NCBI GenBank assembly: GCA_949296365.1
Contig: CASFPZ010000011.1
Coordinates: 1 to 56,235, forward strand
DNA length: 56,235 nt
Origin: an uncultured Akkermansia sp.
GTDB taxonomy: Bacteria; Verrucomicrobiota; Verrucomicrobiia; Verrucomicrobiales; Akkermansiaceae
Direction of reading: 5' to 3'
The notes below the pieces were generated by a model that was not told the origin of the DNA, did no database searches, and worked only from the letters and a program-made list of their open reading frames with translations. How positions within the stretch are numbered: the stretch's first letter is position 1; each line of letters begins with the position of its first letter. Of the stretch, positions 1 to 8,451 are shown piece after piece. Both the position numbers and the translations under genes were made by a program.

Positions 1-1
1 G

Positions 2-184
2 GGGGGCTTACTTTTTCACAAGGCTATCCGTAAGGTCCGTTTTATGGGCATTGCGGCCACCTCAATCTTGTCTTATTCGTTTTTACCGGACACTAATGGT
101 TTCGAGTGGGTTTTGTATCGCCTCCAAGCGTGTTTGACTAGAATAGGCAAGATCCCTTGTTACTCATTCGCGATACACGTTTAA
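2..184 (+). other. open frame cut by the left edge, possible 3' end of a gene
   Basis: One forward frame is open from the left edge to a TAA at 182-184, giving about 60 residues with no family I recognise. It contains the stretch VRFMGIAATSILSYSFLP. A similar stretch, VRLMGIADP, lies in a shifted frame near the right edge (about 55987-56015), so this may be repeat-derived rather than a gene. It could equally be a chance open frame. Confidence 0.15.
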
Positions 185-264
185 TTAATTCATATCACAT
201 CATGTGTCTCGAATCAATCTCAAATTTCAACAGACCCTATTTTATTTTTACGCAAAATAAGACA

Positions 265-359
265 GTTGCTTTAGCAACATGCCGGAGTATCCAGAGCGAA
301 TGGCTCATTGAGCCACATTGACGTACCTAGGAGGTTGGAAGTAGGCTTGTTGACCTCCT
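265..359 (+). other. three successive hairpins in the region upstream of ilvE
   Basis: Three inverted repeats follow each other: GTTGC/GCAAC with a 4-nt loop at 265-278, TGGCTC/GAGCCA with a 3-nt loop at 301-315, and AGGAGGT/ACCTCCT with a 17-nt loop at 329-359. The last right arm contains an anti-Shine-Dalgarno-like ACCTCCT. No T tract follows, so these are not ordinary terminators. They may be part of a structured leader or small RNA. Otherwise 185-408 shows no gene. Confidence 0.3.
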
Positions 360-408
360 CGCGAGTACTCATGTTCAGCCGCAATTCATTTACTCCATAG
401 AGAGTTAT

Positions 409-546
409 ATGGCAGAGTCTTGGGACATGGGGAGCTCCTGTTCTGAGGCAATCATGAAGGGGGACACGTTGTTAAAATTCTTTCTTTCCATTCTGGAGGT
501 GGTTACTATACTAGGGGTGTTCAATTATAATTTTTTACGTGTATGA
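409..546 (+). CDS. candidate 45-residue small protein overlapping the ilvE start
   Basis: An ATG at 409 opens a 45-codon frame whose TGA (544-546) overlaps the ATG of ilvE as ATGA. The C-terminal half is hydrophobic and unusually rich in Leu, Ile and Val (LLKFFLSILEVVTILGVF). It could be a short membrane peptide, a translational-coupling ORF or a branched-chain leader peptide for ilvE. There is no Shine-Dalgarno sequence and no recognised family, so it may be a chance ORF. Confidence 0.22.
   Translation: MAESWDMGSSCSEAIMKGDTLLKFFLSILEVVTILGVFNYNFLRV
526..531 (+). promoter_or_regulatory. TATAAT -10-like box just upstream of ilvE
   Basis: A perfect TATAAT lies 11 nt before the ilvE ATG; no convincing -35 box stands 16-18 nt further upstream (TTACTA is poor). 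If used, the transcript would be almost leaderless. The candidate small ORF covers the same bases, so the two readings compete. Confidence 0.25.
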
Positions 547-1415
547 AGATTTGGCTTGATGGAGCATTGGTAGACGAAGCGGAAGCTAAATTGTCCGTAT
601 TTGATCATGGGACCTTGTATGGAGATGGAATATTTGAGGGGATTCGTTTTTACAACAAGCGCGTTTTTCGGTTAGACGACCATTTGGTGCGGTTATTTGA
701 TTCGGCGCGGTATTTGATGTTGTCGTTGCCATGGAGCTACGATGAGATATCGAAGGCAGTGTGTGAGACTGTAGTAGCCTCAGGTTTGAACGATGGGTAT
801 ATTCGGTTAGTGGCGACTCGTGGAGTAGGCAACTTGGGGTTAAGCCCAGTGAACTGTAAGGCATCGTCTGTTTATGTCATTGCAGACAAGATAGCCCTGT
901 ACAAGCCAGAAGTGATCAAAAAAGGGTTGGATTTGATTACCAGTTCAGTGCGACGCAATCGTCCGGACATGTTGTGTCCTCAGGTGAAATCGCTTAACTA
1001 TTTGAATAACATTCTTGCGAAGATGGAAGCAGTGCGTTGCGGGGCTGCAGAAGCTCTCATGTTGAATGAGGCAGGCAACGTAGCAGAATGCACAGGCGAC
1101 AATATCTTCATTGTCAAGAATGGGATCGTCTATACGCCACCGGTGACGGATGGTGCGCTCGATGGCATAACCCGTCGTGTTGTCCTTGAAATTTGCAAAG
1201 AGCTAGGTATTCCAGCCGTGGAGCGAACGATCAATCGTTATACCATGACCGTAGCCGACGAATGTTTTCTGACAGGTACAGCAGCCGAATGCGTGCCAGT
1301 GACGAAGTTAGATGGTTATATTATAGGGGGAGGGGAAATGGGGCCAGTGACGGAACAGATTTTGGATCGCTACAAATTTTTGACAACGACGACAGGTACA
1401 CCAGTTGAGGGCTAG
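543..1415 (+). CDS. ilvE: branched-chain amino acid aminotransferase
   Basis: A 290-residue fold-type IV PLP enzyme that would carry out the last transamination of valine, leucine and isoleucine synthesis (and the first step of their breakdown) in the cytoplasm. The N-terminus has the family pattern DHGTLYGDGIFEGIR. The PLP lysine is K149 in QVKSLNYLN, followed by E182 in VAECTGDNIF and the phosphate-binding LDGITR at about 206-211. Full length for the family. The ATG at 543 has no Shine-Dalgarno sequence. Members of this family also include D-amino-acid transaminases, but the QVKSLNYL/ECTGDNIF pair favours IlvE. It heads the forward gene run with a 170-nt gap to aroB. Confidence 0.93.
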   Translation: MKIWLDGALVDEAEAKLSVFDHGTLYGDGIFEGIRFYNKRVFRLDDHLVRLFDSARYLMLSLPWSYDEISKAVCETVVASGLNDGYIRLVATRGVGNLGLSPVNCKASSVYVIADKIALYKPEVIKKGLDLITSSVRRNRPDMLCPQVKSLNYLNNILAKMEAVRCGAAEALMLNEAGNVAECTGDNIFIVKNGIVYTPPVTDGALDGITRRVVLEICKELGIPAVERTINRYTMTVADECFLTGTAAECVPVTKLDGYIIGGGEMGPVTEQILDRYKFLTTTTGTPVEG

Positions 1416-1454
1416 ATAACTTACTCGTTTCCTCAAACTCATCAATATGTTTTT

Positions 1455-1583
1455 ATGGTAGAGGGAAGAGAAGAGTTTTGTCATGTTTTGCCAATGGAGG
1501 GCAAGGCTAGGGACAATTTGGCTGAGGTGAGGGGATTAAGCAAAATGGTCTTGCTCTTAAGTAAAAAATTGAGTTATTTGTGA
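1455..1583 (+). CDS. candidate 42-residue ORF abutting aroB
   Basis: ATG at 1455 opens 42 codons ending with TGA at 1581-1583, three bases before the aroB ATG. The peptide ends SKMVLLLSKKLSYL. No family is recognised and no ribosome-binding site is clear. Its end so close to aroB would allow translational coupling, but chance is likely. Confidence 0.15.
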   Translation: MVEGREEFCHVLPMEGKARDNLAEVRGLSKMVLLLSKKLSYL

Positions 1584-1586
1584 TTT

Positions 1587-2702
1587 ATGCCAACAGTTTC
1601 TCTATCGTTGAGAGAGAGATCGTATACGATCCATGTAGACAATGGTTATTTAGATCGCGTCGGCGAATTTGCATTTCGGGCAGGGATATCGGGTAAAGCC
1701 GCCTTGGTCACAGAGACACGGGTGGCTCCGTTATATGCAGAGCGAGTGCAGGTGTCGTTGGAAAAAGCAGGGTTTGTCGTTTCGCAGCATATTGTGCCAG
1801 CTGGCGAGATGTCGAAGAGTCTAACTTGTGCCGAGCAGTTGTGTCGAGAGTTAGCGCGTGCGGGACATGATCGTTCAAGTTGCATCGTGGCATTGGGGGG
1901 AGGGGTAGTTGGAGACTTAGCAGGATTTGTGGCTTCGGTGTACTATCGAGGTGTTCCGCTGGTTCAGATCCCAACGACAGTAGTAGCTCAGGCAGACAGT
2001 TCGACGGGAGGCAAAACAGCAGTCAATATTGCTGAAGGGAAAAATTTGGTAGGAACGTTTCATCAACCAGCTCTTGTTGTAGTGGATCCTACAACACTGG
2101 TGACACTCGATACGAGGACCTTGGCAGAGGGGATGGCAGAGGTTATCAAGCATGCGGTGATTCGGGATGTTGGCATGTTGGGCGAGCTCCGGCAAATTGG
2201 TATGGAAATAGGCTTAGGTTTTTCTTTGAAAACGTTAAGCCGTTTGCCTGATTTGATGGCTCGCAACATTGGGATCAAAGCGCGAATAGTGGAAGAAGAT
2301 GAACGAGAGACGCGAGATGTTCGGGCGTTGCTCAACTTTGGGCATACGATAGGCCATGGGATTGAGGCTTCTGTTCCCTATGGCAAGATTTTCCATGGTG
2401 AGACAGTGGCGTTGGGGATGCGGGCTGCACTGAATCTTAGTGTTTCGAAGGCAGGTTTGGGGCAGGCAGATGTCCAGCGTGTGATGGAGATCATTGATTT
2501 GATGGGGTTGCCAACCGTGTTGCCGGCTGATTTGCAGACCGATGTGATAGCGAATCACCTGGCTCGAGACAAGAAATTCCGCCAAGGGCACATTCGTTTC
2601 GTCCTTGTACCGCAATTAGGGCAAGCCTATGTTTCAGAAGACGTGACGTGGGGAGACATTGAGGAAGCCATAGAAGCGCTGAGAACTCCCTTTTCTTATT
2701 GA
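1587..2702 (+). CDS. aroB: 3-dehydroquinate synthase
   Basis: A 371-residue enzyme of the shikimate pathway that converts DAHP to 3-dehydroquinate with NAD and a divalent metal. The NAD-binding stretch ALGGGVVGDLAGF sits at about 102-114, then PTTVVAQADSSTGGKTAVN at 129-147. The metal ligands are visible in EGMAEVIKHA (E185), LNFGHTIGHG (His 253/257) and FHGETVALGM (H270). Full length. The next gene starts 3 nt after the stop, so the two are very likely cotranscribed. There is no Shine-Dalgarno sequence. Confidence 0.96.
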   Translation: MPTVSLSLRERSYTIHVDNGYLDRVGEFAFRAGISGKAALVTETRVAPLYAERVQVSLEKAGFVVSQHIVPAGEMSKSLTCAEQLCRELARAGHDRSSCIVALGGGVVGDLAGFVASVYYRGVPLVQIPTTVVAQADSSTGGKTAVNIAEGKNLVGTFHQPALVVVDPTTLVTLDTRTLAEGMAEVIKHAVIRDVGMLGELRQIGMEIGLGFSLKTLSRLPDLMARNIGIKARIVEEDERETRDVRALLNFGHTIGHGIEASVPYGKIFHGETVALGMRAALNLSVSKAGLGQADVQRVMEIIDLMGLPTVLPADLQTDVIANHLARDKKFRQGHIRFVLVPQLGQAYVSEDVTWGDIEEAIEALRTPFSY

Positions 2703-2705
2703 ACC

Positions 2706-3449
2706 ATGGTGATTTTTGTATTTCTTGCGTGTTTGTTGTTCTGTAGTGGCGTGCAGCTGACAGAGGCAGGAGTATTACCGGAAGGATGCCGACAGGCCAT
2801 TGTGGGGACGACGCGCAGTTGGGACGATTCGCATGTGCGGCTTTCGCTTTTGGAAAAGCGAGGGAGTCGGTGGGTTTTGGTTCAGGGACCATTTGCAGGG
2901 CGTCTTGGCAAGAATGGCAGTGTGTGGGGGTTAGGGTTAGTAGAGCCGGGGAAGGGGCAAATGGGCAAGCGAGAGGGAGATGCCAAATCGCCTGCCGGGG
3001 TGTTTTTGCTTGGCGATGCTTATGGCACTGTTAGCCCGCCTCAGCATAAGCGAACTCTTGTTTATCACCGCATCGGCGAACGAGATCTTTGGGTGGACGA
3101 TCCGCAGTCTCCCTACTACAATCAGCATCTAGTTTTGAATCATACTCCTCGTACAGCTTGGGAATTGAAGCAGCAAATGCGAATTCACGATTACCACCAC
3201 AGTCTCAAGTTGTTTATTCGCCACAATTCGGCAGAGACACGCGGGCGACCTGTGCCCGGGGCAGGATCATCGATCTTTTTTCACATTTGGCGGTCAGACG
3301 GGCGAGTGCCTACCGCAGGATGTACGTCGATGGCCGAAGCTGATTTGCGGCGTATGATTGCTTGGGTAGATCCTTCGCTGGCGCCAGTGTATATCTTGTT
3401 ACCGGCTTCCGAGTATATGAAACGCCGGGAAGCATGGCGGCTTCCGTAA
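2706..3449 (+). CDS. exported L,D-transpeptidase-like (YkuD family) protein
   Basis: 247 residues with an N-terminal signal peptide (hydrophobic 1-19, likely cleavage near residue 21). The C-terminal half carries the YkuD catalytic pattern: a conserved His in FFHIWRSDG followed by the nucleophile cysteine in TAGCTSM. Family members crosslink peptidoglycan or anchor proteins through L,D-peptide bonds in the periplasm; the architecture resembles the COG3786 branch, whose substrates are poorly defined. It starts 3 nt after aroB. Exact substrate is not evident. Confidence 0.8.
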   Translation: MVIFVFLACLLFCSGVQLTEAGVLPEGCRQAIVGTTRSWDDSHVRLSLLEKRGSRWVLVQGPFAGRLGKNGSVWGLGLVEPGKGQMGKREGDAKSPAGVFLLGDAYGTVSPPQHKRTLVYHRIGERDLWVDDPQSPYYNQHLVLNHTPRTAWELKQQMRIHDYHHSLKLFIRHNSAETRGRPVPGAGSSIFFHIWRSDGRVPTAGCTSMAEADLRRMIAWVDPSLAPVYILLPASEYMKRREAWRLP

Positions 3450-3492
3450 ACCATATGCTGAACCAGAACCCATCATCAGAAATTTTTCACGC

Positions 3493-4230
3493 ATGAATCG
3501 ATATTCGTCGCAGATACGAGTCCGAATTGGCGAGTGCGGGCCAGATGGTTCAGTGTCGCCGGTTGCCTTGTTGCATTGGATCCAGGATTTGGCAGAAGAG
3601 CATGCGTCGAGCCTCAATTGTGGGTACCAATTTTGTCGAGAACATGGGTTGGCGTGGGTGATGTTTCGCTTATCGGTACAAGTGCATCGTGCTCCGCGTT
3701 GGCGAGAGTTTGTGACAGCCACGACATGGACGTACCCAGCGGGGCCTTTAGCAGCGTGGCGGGATTTTGTCGTTTGCGATGTTCAAGGGCAGGCCTTAGT
3801 TGAGTCTACCTGTCAATGGGTTTTGCTTGATGCGCGACGTAGGCGGCCTGTTGTTTTGAAGAAGTATTTGGTGGATTTTCCCCAGGGGAGTTTTTCGCCG
3901 TTGGTGTCTGTAGCCGACAAGTTATGGGAGGCCCCTGTTGACGACGAGCCTGTTTGCCAGATACGAGCAAGTCGTAGCCTTGTCGACCTGAATGGGCATA
4001 TCAACAACTCAGCATATCTCGTCTGGGCGTTGGATTCCTTGCCAGACGACTGGGAGAACAATCGCCGATTGAGATCTTTCTCTATAGTTTTCCGCAAAGA
4101 ATCATTTGCTGGTGAAAATATTGATTCACACTTGCAGTTGATAGGTTCTGTTTCGCGACACGATCTCTGGAGTGGAGGAAAATCTCGTGCTGCGGTAGAG
4201 ATAGAGTGGTCTGGTTTAGAGCCCCGTTGA
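3493..4230 (+). CDS. acyl-ACP thioesterase (double hotdog fold)
   Basis: A 245-residue protein of the plant FatA/FatB-like acyl-ACP thioesterase family, which releases free fatty acids from acyl carrier protein. The first hotdog has the helix WIQDLAEEHASSL. The second has the conserved VDLNGHINNSAYLVW at about 164-178, with the Asn-His catalytic pair expected in this motif. Full length for bacterial members. The oligopeptide-type ATPase gene follows after 6 nt. Chain-length preference cannot be read from the sequence. Confidence 0.85.
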   Translation: MNRYSSQIRVRIGECGPDGSVSPVALLHWIQDLAEEHASSLNCGYQFCREHGLAWVMFRLSVQVHRAPRWREFVTATTWTYPAGPLAAWRDFVVCDVQGQALVESTCQWVLLDARRRRPVVLKKYLVDFPQGSFSPLVSVADKLWEAPVDDEPVCQIRASRSLVDLNGHINNSAYLVWALDSLPDDWENNRRLRSFSIVFRKESFAGENIDSHLQLIGSVSRHDLWSGGKSRAAVEIEWSGLEPR

Positions 4231-4236
4231 CAGGAC

Positions 4237-5052
4237 ATGTCCCCTTTTCTCGAAATTCGGAATGTAAGTGTTTGTTACCCGGGACGCAAAAGTGTTTGGG
4301 GGAAGAATGCGCCAGGCGTATTGGCGGTGGATGGAGTGTCGCTGAGTTTGCAAAAGGGCGAGGTTTTGGGGCTCGTGGGTGAATCTGGGTGCGGGAAGTC
4401 GACATTGTCGCGAGTGATCATGCAATTGCTTTCGCCGACATCAGGATCCATTATTTTGCGGGGGGAGAATTTAACAGCTTTGTCAGCTCGCCAAATTCGC
4501 CGGCGCAGGTTAGATTTTCAAATGATTTTCCAGGATCCCTACTCATCGCTTAACCCGCGTTATACGGTTTATGCAACGTTGGCAGAAGCTATTCGTCAGC
4601 GCCATCGTAGCTGGGGCAGACAGCAGATGAAACAGGCAGTTGCCGAACTTATGCAGAAGTCTGGGTTAGATCCCCGTCTTATGTTGAAGTATCCGCACGA
4701 ATTTTCGGGAGGACAGCGGCAGAGAATAGCGATAGCCCGAGCATTGGCGCCTGAACCGAAATTAATCATTGCAGATGAACCGGTGTCGGCTTTAGATGTG
4801 TCGATTCAGTCTCAGATTTTGAATTTGCTGATGGCCTTGACGCGCGAGTTGCAGTTGACGATGATTTTTATTTCACACGATCTTTCGGTAGTTCGTTATA
4901 TGGCTGACAATATTGCAGTTATGAAACAAGGACGTATTGTCGAATACGGCGAAGCCGAGCGCGTGATGGGATCTCCAGAACACCCCTATACTAAACAGTT
5001 GTTGGCTGCTGTGCCATTAATTGAATGGACAGACCGCGCTAATCCCAATTGA
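4237..5052 (+). CDS. ABC transporter ATP-binding protein, oligopeptide/dipeptide (OppF/DppF) type
   Basis: A 271-residue ATPase with Walker A GESGCGKST (48-56), Q-loop FQDPYSSLNPR, signature FSGGQRQRIAIARAL, Walker B LIIADEP and the H-loop SHDLS. The FQDPYSSLNPR form and the C-terminal HPYTKQLLAAVP are typical of the peptide-transporter subfamily. No permease, binding protein or OppD partner is encoded in the window, so it is an orphan or serves a transporter encoded elsewhere. It is 6 nt downstream of the thioesterase. Confidence 0.9.
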   Translation: MSPFLEIRNVSVCYPGRKSVWGKNAPGVLAVDGVSLSLQKGEVLGLVGESGCGKSTLSRVIMQLLSPTSGSIILRGENLTALSARQIRRRRLDFQMIFQDPYSSLNPRYTVYATLAEAIRQRHRSWGRQQMKQAVAELMQKSGLDPRLMLKYPHEFSGGQRQRIAIARALAPEPKLIIADEPVSALDVSIQSQILNLLMALTRELQLTMIFISHDLSVVRYMADNIAVMKQGRIVEYGEAERVMGSPEHPYTKQLLAAVPLIEWTDRANPN

Positions 5053-5111
5053 ACTTCTGCCTTTGGCTTGATTTGCTTATCATTCTAAATATCTGATATT
5101 CTTAAAATATT

Positions 5112-6383
5112 ATGGCTCATGCAGCTACAATAGAAATTATGGCACCAGCCGGGAGTTTCGAGTCACTCGCAGCCGCGCTGGATGCAGGTGCCGACTCCGT
5201 GTATTTTGGCGTTGGCTCGTTGAATATGCGTTCACGAGCTACTGTCAATTTTAATGCAGATGATTTGCCGGAAATTGTCCGGCTCTGCCATGAGAGAGGA
5301 GTCAAAGCTTATTTGACGCTCAATATTATCGTCTACGATGAAGAGTTGGAACAAGTCCGCCAGCTTTGCGATTTGGCTCGCCAGGTTGGCGTCGATGCTG
5401 TCATCGCTTCTGACATAGCCGTGATTGAGTATTCTTGCCAAATCGGCCTGCCGGTTCATGTGTCGGTTCAAGCTAATGTTTGCAATTTGGCTGCGGTTCG
5501 GTTTTACGCAACATACGCGGAAGTTATGGTGCTAGCTCGCGAACTGACACTCCAACAAATCCGGCATATCATCGACACGATAGCAGCAGAACACATTTGT
5601 GGTCCGACGGGAGATTTAGTGCGAGTTGAGATTTTTGCCCATGGGGCTCTTTGTGTGGCTATTTCCGGCAAATGCCACATGAGTTTAGCTACTTATAATT
5701 CTTCTGCACAGCGAGGGGCTTGTTTCCAGAATTGTCGGCGATCCTATCGCGTGATTGATGAAGAAACGGGGCTAGAAATGGTTATTGATAACAAATACGT
5801 GATGTCGCCTAAAGATTTGTGTACGATTGGAGTGATCGACCAGTTGCTTGACGCGGGCGTTTCCGTCTTCAAACTCGAGGGACGCGGTCGCTCGTCCGAT
5901 TATGTCCATACGGTTGTTTCAGTGTACCGTGAAGCTGTCCAAGCCTGCCGAGATGGATCTTATTTGCCGGAACGTGTTTCTGAATGGACAGAGCGTCTTC
6001 GCCGCGTGTTTAACCGTGGGTTTTGGGAAGGCGGCTATTATCTCGGTAAACCCTGGAAAGAGTGGAGCGGTTCATCTGCTAACCAAGCAACAGTCCATAA
6101 AGTTCATATTGGTAAAATTACCAATTATTTCAGGAAAAACCAGGTTGCTGAAATTTTGCTTGAAGCTGGGGGGCTTGAGGTTGGGCAGACAATTTTGGTT
6201 ACTGGCCCAACGACAGGAGCGGTAGAGATTTCCCCAGCAGAATTGAGAATCAAAACGGAAGATGATAGGGAATCGATCGTTTCATCCGTACCTAAAGGTA
6301 GTACAGTCTGCCTGAAAGTTGATACCAAACTCCGTCGTAATGACAAGGTCTACTTGATGCGCCCCAGACGACTCGATGACTGA
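5112..6383 (+). CDS. U32-family protein (TrhP/RlhA-like RNA hydroxylation)
   Basis: A 423-residue protein with the U32 signature in EIFAHGALCVAISGKCHMS at about 176-194, followed by the cysteines of RGACFQNCRRSYR, which fit the Fe-S-type cysteine set of this family. Although annotated historically as peptidases, characterised members (TrhP, RlhA) hydroxylate tRNA wobble uridine or 23S rRNA cytidine using prephenate. The C-terminal beta-domain is present. It is the last gene of the forward run and is followed by a strong terminator. I cannot tell which RNA is the target. Confidence 0.85.
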   Translation: MAHAATIEIMAPAGSFESLAAALDAGADSVYFGVGSLNMRSRATVNFNADDLPEIVRLCHERGVKAYLTLNIIVYDEELEQVRQLCDLARQVGVDAVIASDIAVIEYSCQIGLPVHVSVQANVCNLAAVRFYATYAEVMVLARELTLQQIRHIIDTIAAEHICGPTGDLVRVEIFAHGALCVAISGKCHMSLATYNSSAQRGACFQNCRRSYRVIDEETGLEMVIDNKYVMSPKDLCTIGVIDQLLDAGVSVFKLEGRGRSSDYVHTVVSVYREAVQACRDGSYLPERVSEWTERLRRVFNRGFWEGGYYLGKPWKEWSGSSANQATVHKVHIGKITNYFRKNQVAEILLEAGGLEVGQTILVTGPTTGAVEISPAELRIKTEDDRESIVSSVPKGSTVCLKVDTKLRRNDKVYLMRPRRLDD

Positions 6384-6607
6384 TCCTGATTCCCTTGAGC
6401 CAAGTTGGTGGACTGATTTACAGGCCAATACAACGGATAAAACATAAGAGAAAGTAAGCCCCTTCAATCAAAACGCAACGGCTTCGTTGTCCCTTTGTTT
6501 CGTAGGGCGCTTTTATCCCATTCTAGCAGCTTTTGATGGCATTGGCGTTTTTCCCCAGAGAGGAATACCATAGGAAGAATCCAAAAATTTTAGTGGGTTT
6601 GGCCTAC

Positions 6608-6652
6608 AAAAAACATCCTGGACAAGCAGGACAGCCTCCAGGATGTTTTTTT
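6608..6652. terminator. strong bidirectional terminator
   Basis: A perfect stem pairs 6608-6622 with 6637-6651 around a 14-nt loop, with an A tract on the left and a T tract on the right. It lies between the convergent U32 gene (+) and sulfatase gene (-) and would stop both transcripts. The rest of 6384-6607 shows no gene. Confidence 0.93.
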
Positions 6653-6682
6653 GTTGAGAATGGGTATTAGCCGAGATAAGGC

Positions 6683-8374
6683 TCACTGAGCATTGGCTGG
6701 GGCACAATTCCACCGAGGAGTGACATCGAGTTTTCCACGGACGCCGGGGAGGTTATCTGGAACTTGATATTGCGATCTAGCTTGATGGTAGAGTTGGTTA
6801 AGTTTTTGAACATCTTGAGCATAGTTAGCAGATCCATAGACATTGTTCATTTGTTTAGGATCCTTTTCGTTGTCGAACATCATCCATTCGTCACTAGTCC
6901 AGATACGCGCAAACGTGTAACGCTGGGTTCTGATGCCATCGTGTCTAGGGGCGTTGTGTTCGCCAGGGTTTTCGTAGAAAGCATAGTAAAGGGGGCGATC
7001 GGCGAAAGCCTCGTCAGCTCCAGTTTTGAACAAGGGAATCAGGCTACGGCCTTGGAAGGTGTTCATGTTTTCAGGAGTATTGATACCGGCTAACGAACAG
7101 AAGGTAGGCGCGTAGTCGATTTCTTGGACCATGGCTTGAGAGCGTACGCCAGCCTTGATGCGACCGGGCCAGCGCATGATGAGAGGCATGCGGAAGGATT
7201 CTTCAAGAATCCAGCGTTTGTCATACCACCCGTGTTCACCCATGAAGAAACCTTGATCGCCGCAGTAGAGGACAATGGTGTTTTCCGATAGTTTATTTTT
7301 ATCGAGGTAATCGATGATTTCTCCAACACTTTCGTCGACAGAAAGCAGGGTGGAGAGATAATCTTCCATATAGTGTTGCCAACGCCGTTTCAGGATATCG
7401 CTCTTAGTTTTGATTTTGCCGGAGCGGAGGTCGGCGACTAACGACTTTGTACGGGCGCGGTAGTATTCAAGCCAGGCTTCTTTTTCTTGGGGAGACATGC
7501 GATTGAGTTCACCCATACCCCAACCATAGCCAGGGCAGACGATTTGTTTTTGGAGGTCTTGTGGGATGAGTTCTTTGATCAGGTGTTCGTCGGACCAAAC
7601 AGCAAAATGATTCTGGAGGCTTTGTTGGTTTTTTTTGAGGAAGCCAGGGCGATTATCAAAGTTGTCTTCGAGGTTGGAGGGAGGATTCAGTTTTTCGACA
7701 AACGATTTGATCTTTCCAAGGTTTTTGATAGCTGGATTCCAGTTTCTGTGTGGGGCTTTGTGTCCGACAACTAGCATGAACGGCTTGGAGGGGTCGCGTT
7801 GGTCGAGCCAGTTCAAACTCTTCTTGGTGACGAGTTCGGTGGCATAGCCAGGTTCGCGAAGGACTTGTTTTTTGCCATTAGGGGCGAGAGAGATAAAGTC
7901 AGGGTTGTAGTACGAGCCCTGATTGGGGAAGATTTCCCAGTGGTCGAATCCAGTAGGGTTAGATTCGAGGTGCCATTTGCCGAAGACAGCCGTTTGGTAA
8001 CCGGCTTTTTGAAGCATTTTGGGGAATGTGGGCTGCGAACCGTCAAAAGGTTTGCCTTGCGCATTTGCTAGGAACCCGTTCATGTGAGAATGGCGACCTG
8101 TATAGATACAGGCCCGGGAAGGACCACAAAGCGAATTAGCGCAGTAGCTACGATCGAAAACCATGCCTTCATCGGCAAGGCGATGAAAATTAGGTAAGGG
8201 GACAGGCGAATCTTTTTCACAGGTTCCAAGAGTCTGGTAAGAGTGGTCGTCTGTTATAATCAGGACAATATTAGGCAGAGGAGCCAGTCCTTGTTGAGCA
8301 GGTTTTTCTTGAGCGAAAAGCCCTATTGCGGCAGAGGCAAATGCAGCAAACGTGGTTATGAATCGGGCCATCAT
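6683..8374 (-). CDS. exported type I sulfatase
   Basis: A 563-residue arylsulfatase-family enzyme with a signal peptide (1-21). The metal-binding DD is at 42-43. The core motif LCGPSRACIYTGR contains C83, the cysteine that must be converted to formylglycine, and lies in the C-x-P-S-R context recognised by maturases. The later GKWHLESNP and GDQGFFMGEHGWYDKRW motifs are also conserved. Such enzymes remove sulfate from glycans; with GH36 and GH29 nearby in the window, sulfated host or algal polysaccharide is plausible. No maturase is encoded here. Two adjacent ATGs (8374, 8371) are possible starts. It lies 77 nt downstream of lysA on the same strand. Confidence 0.93.
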   Translation of the reverse strand: MMARFITTFAAFASAAIGLFAQEKPAQQGLAPLPNIVLIITDDHSYQTLGTCEKDSPVPLPNFHRLADEGMVFDRSYCANSLCGPSRACIYTGRHSHMNGFLANAQGKPFDGSQPTFPKMLQKAGYQTAVFGKWHLESNPTGFDHWEIFPNQGSYYNPDFISLAPNGKKQVLREPGYATELVTKKSLNWLDQRDPSKPFMLVVGHKAPHRNWNPAIKNLGKIKSFVEKLNPPSNLEDNFDNRPGFLKKNQQSLQNHFAVWSDEHLIKELIPQDLQKQIVCPGYGWGMGELNRMSPQEKEAWLEYYRARTKSLVADLRSGKIKTKSDILKRRWQHYMEDYLSTLLSVDESVGEIIDYLDKNKLSENTIVLYCGDQGFFMGEHGWYDKRWILEESFRMPLIMRWPGRIKAGVRSQAMVQEIDYAPTFCSLAGINTPENMNTFQGRSLIPLFKTGADEAFADRPLYYAFYENPGEHNAPRHDGIRTQRYTFARIWTSDEWMMFDNEKDPKQMNNVYGSANYAQDVQKLNQLYHQARSQYQVPDNLPGVRGKLDVTPRWNCAPANAQ

Positions 8375-8451
8375 GATGGTTATATATGTTGGATGATGAC
8401 AAAAAGGAAGCTTTATGTTGGATCAGGACGCGAAAATGTACATTTCCATTG

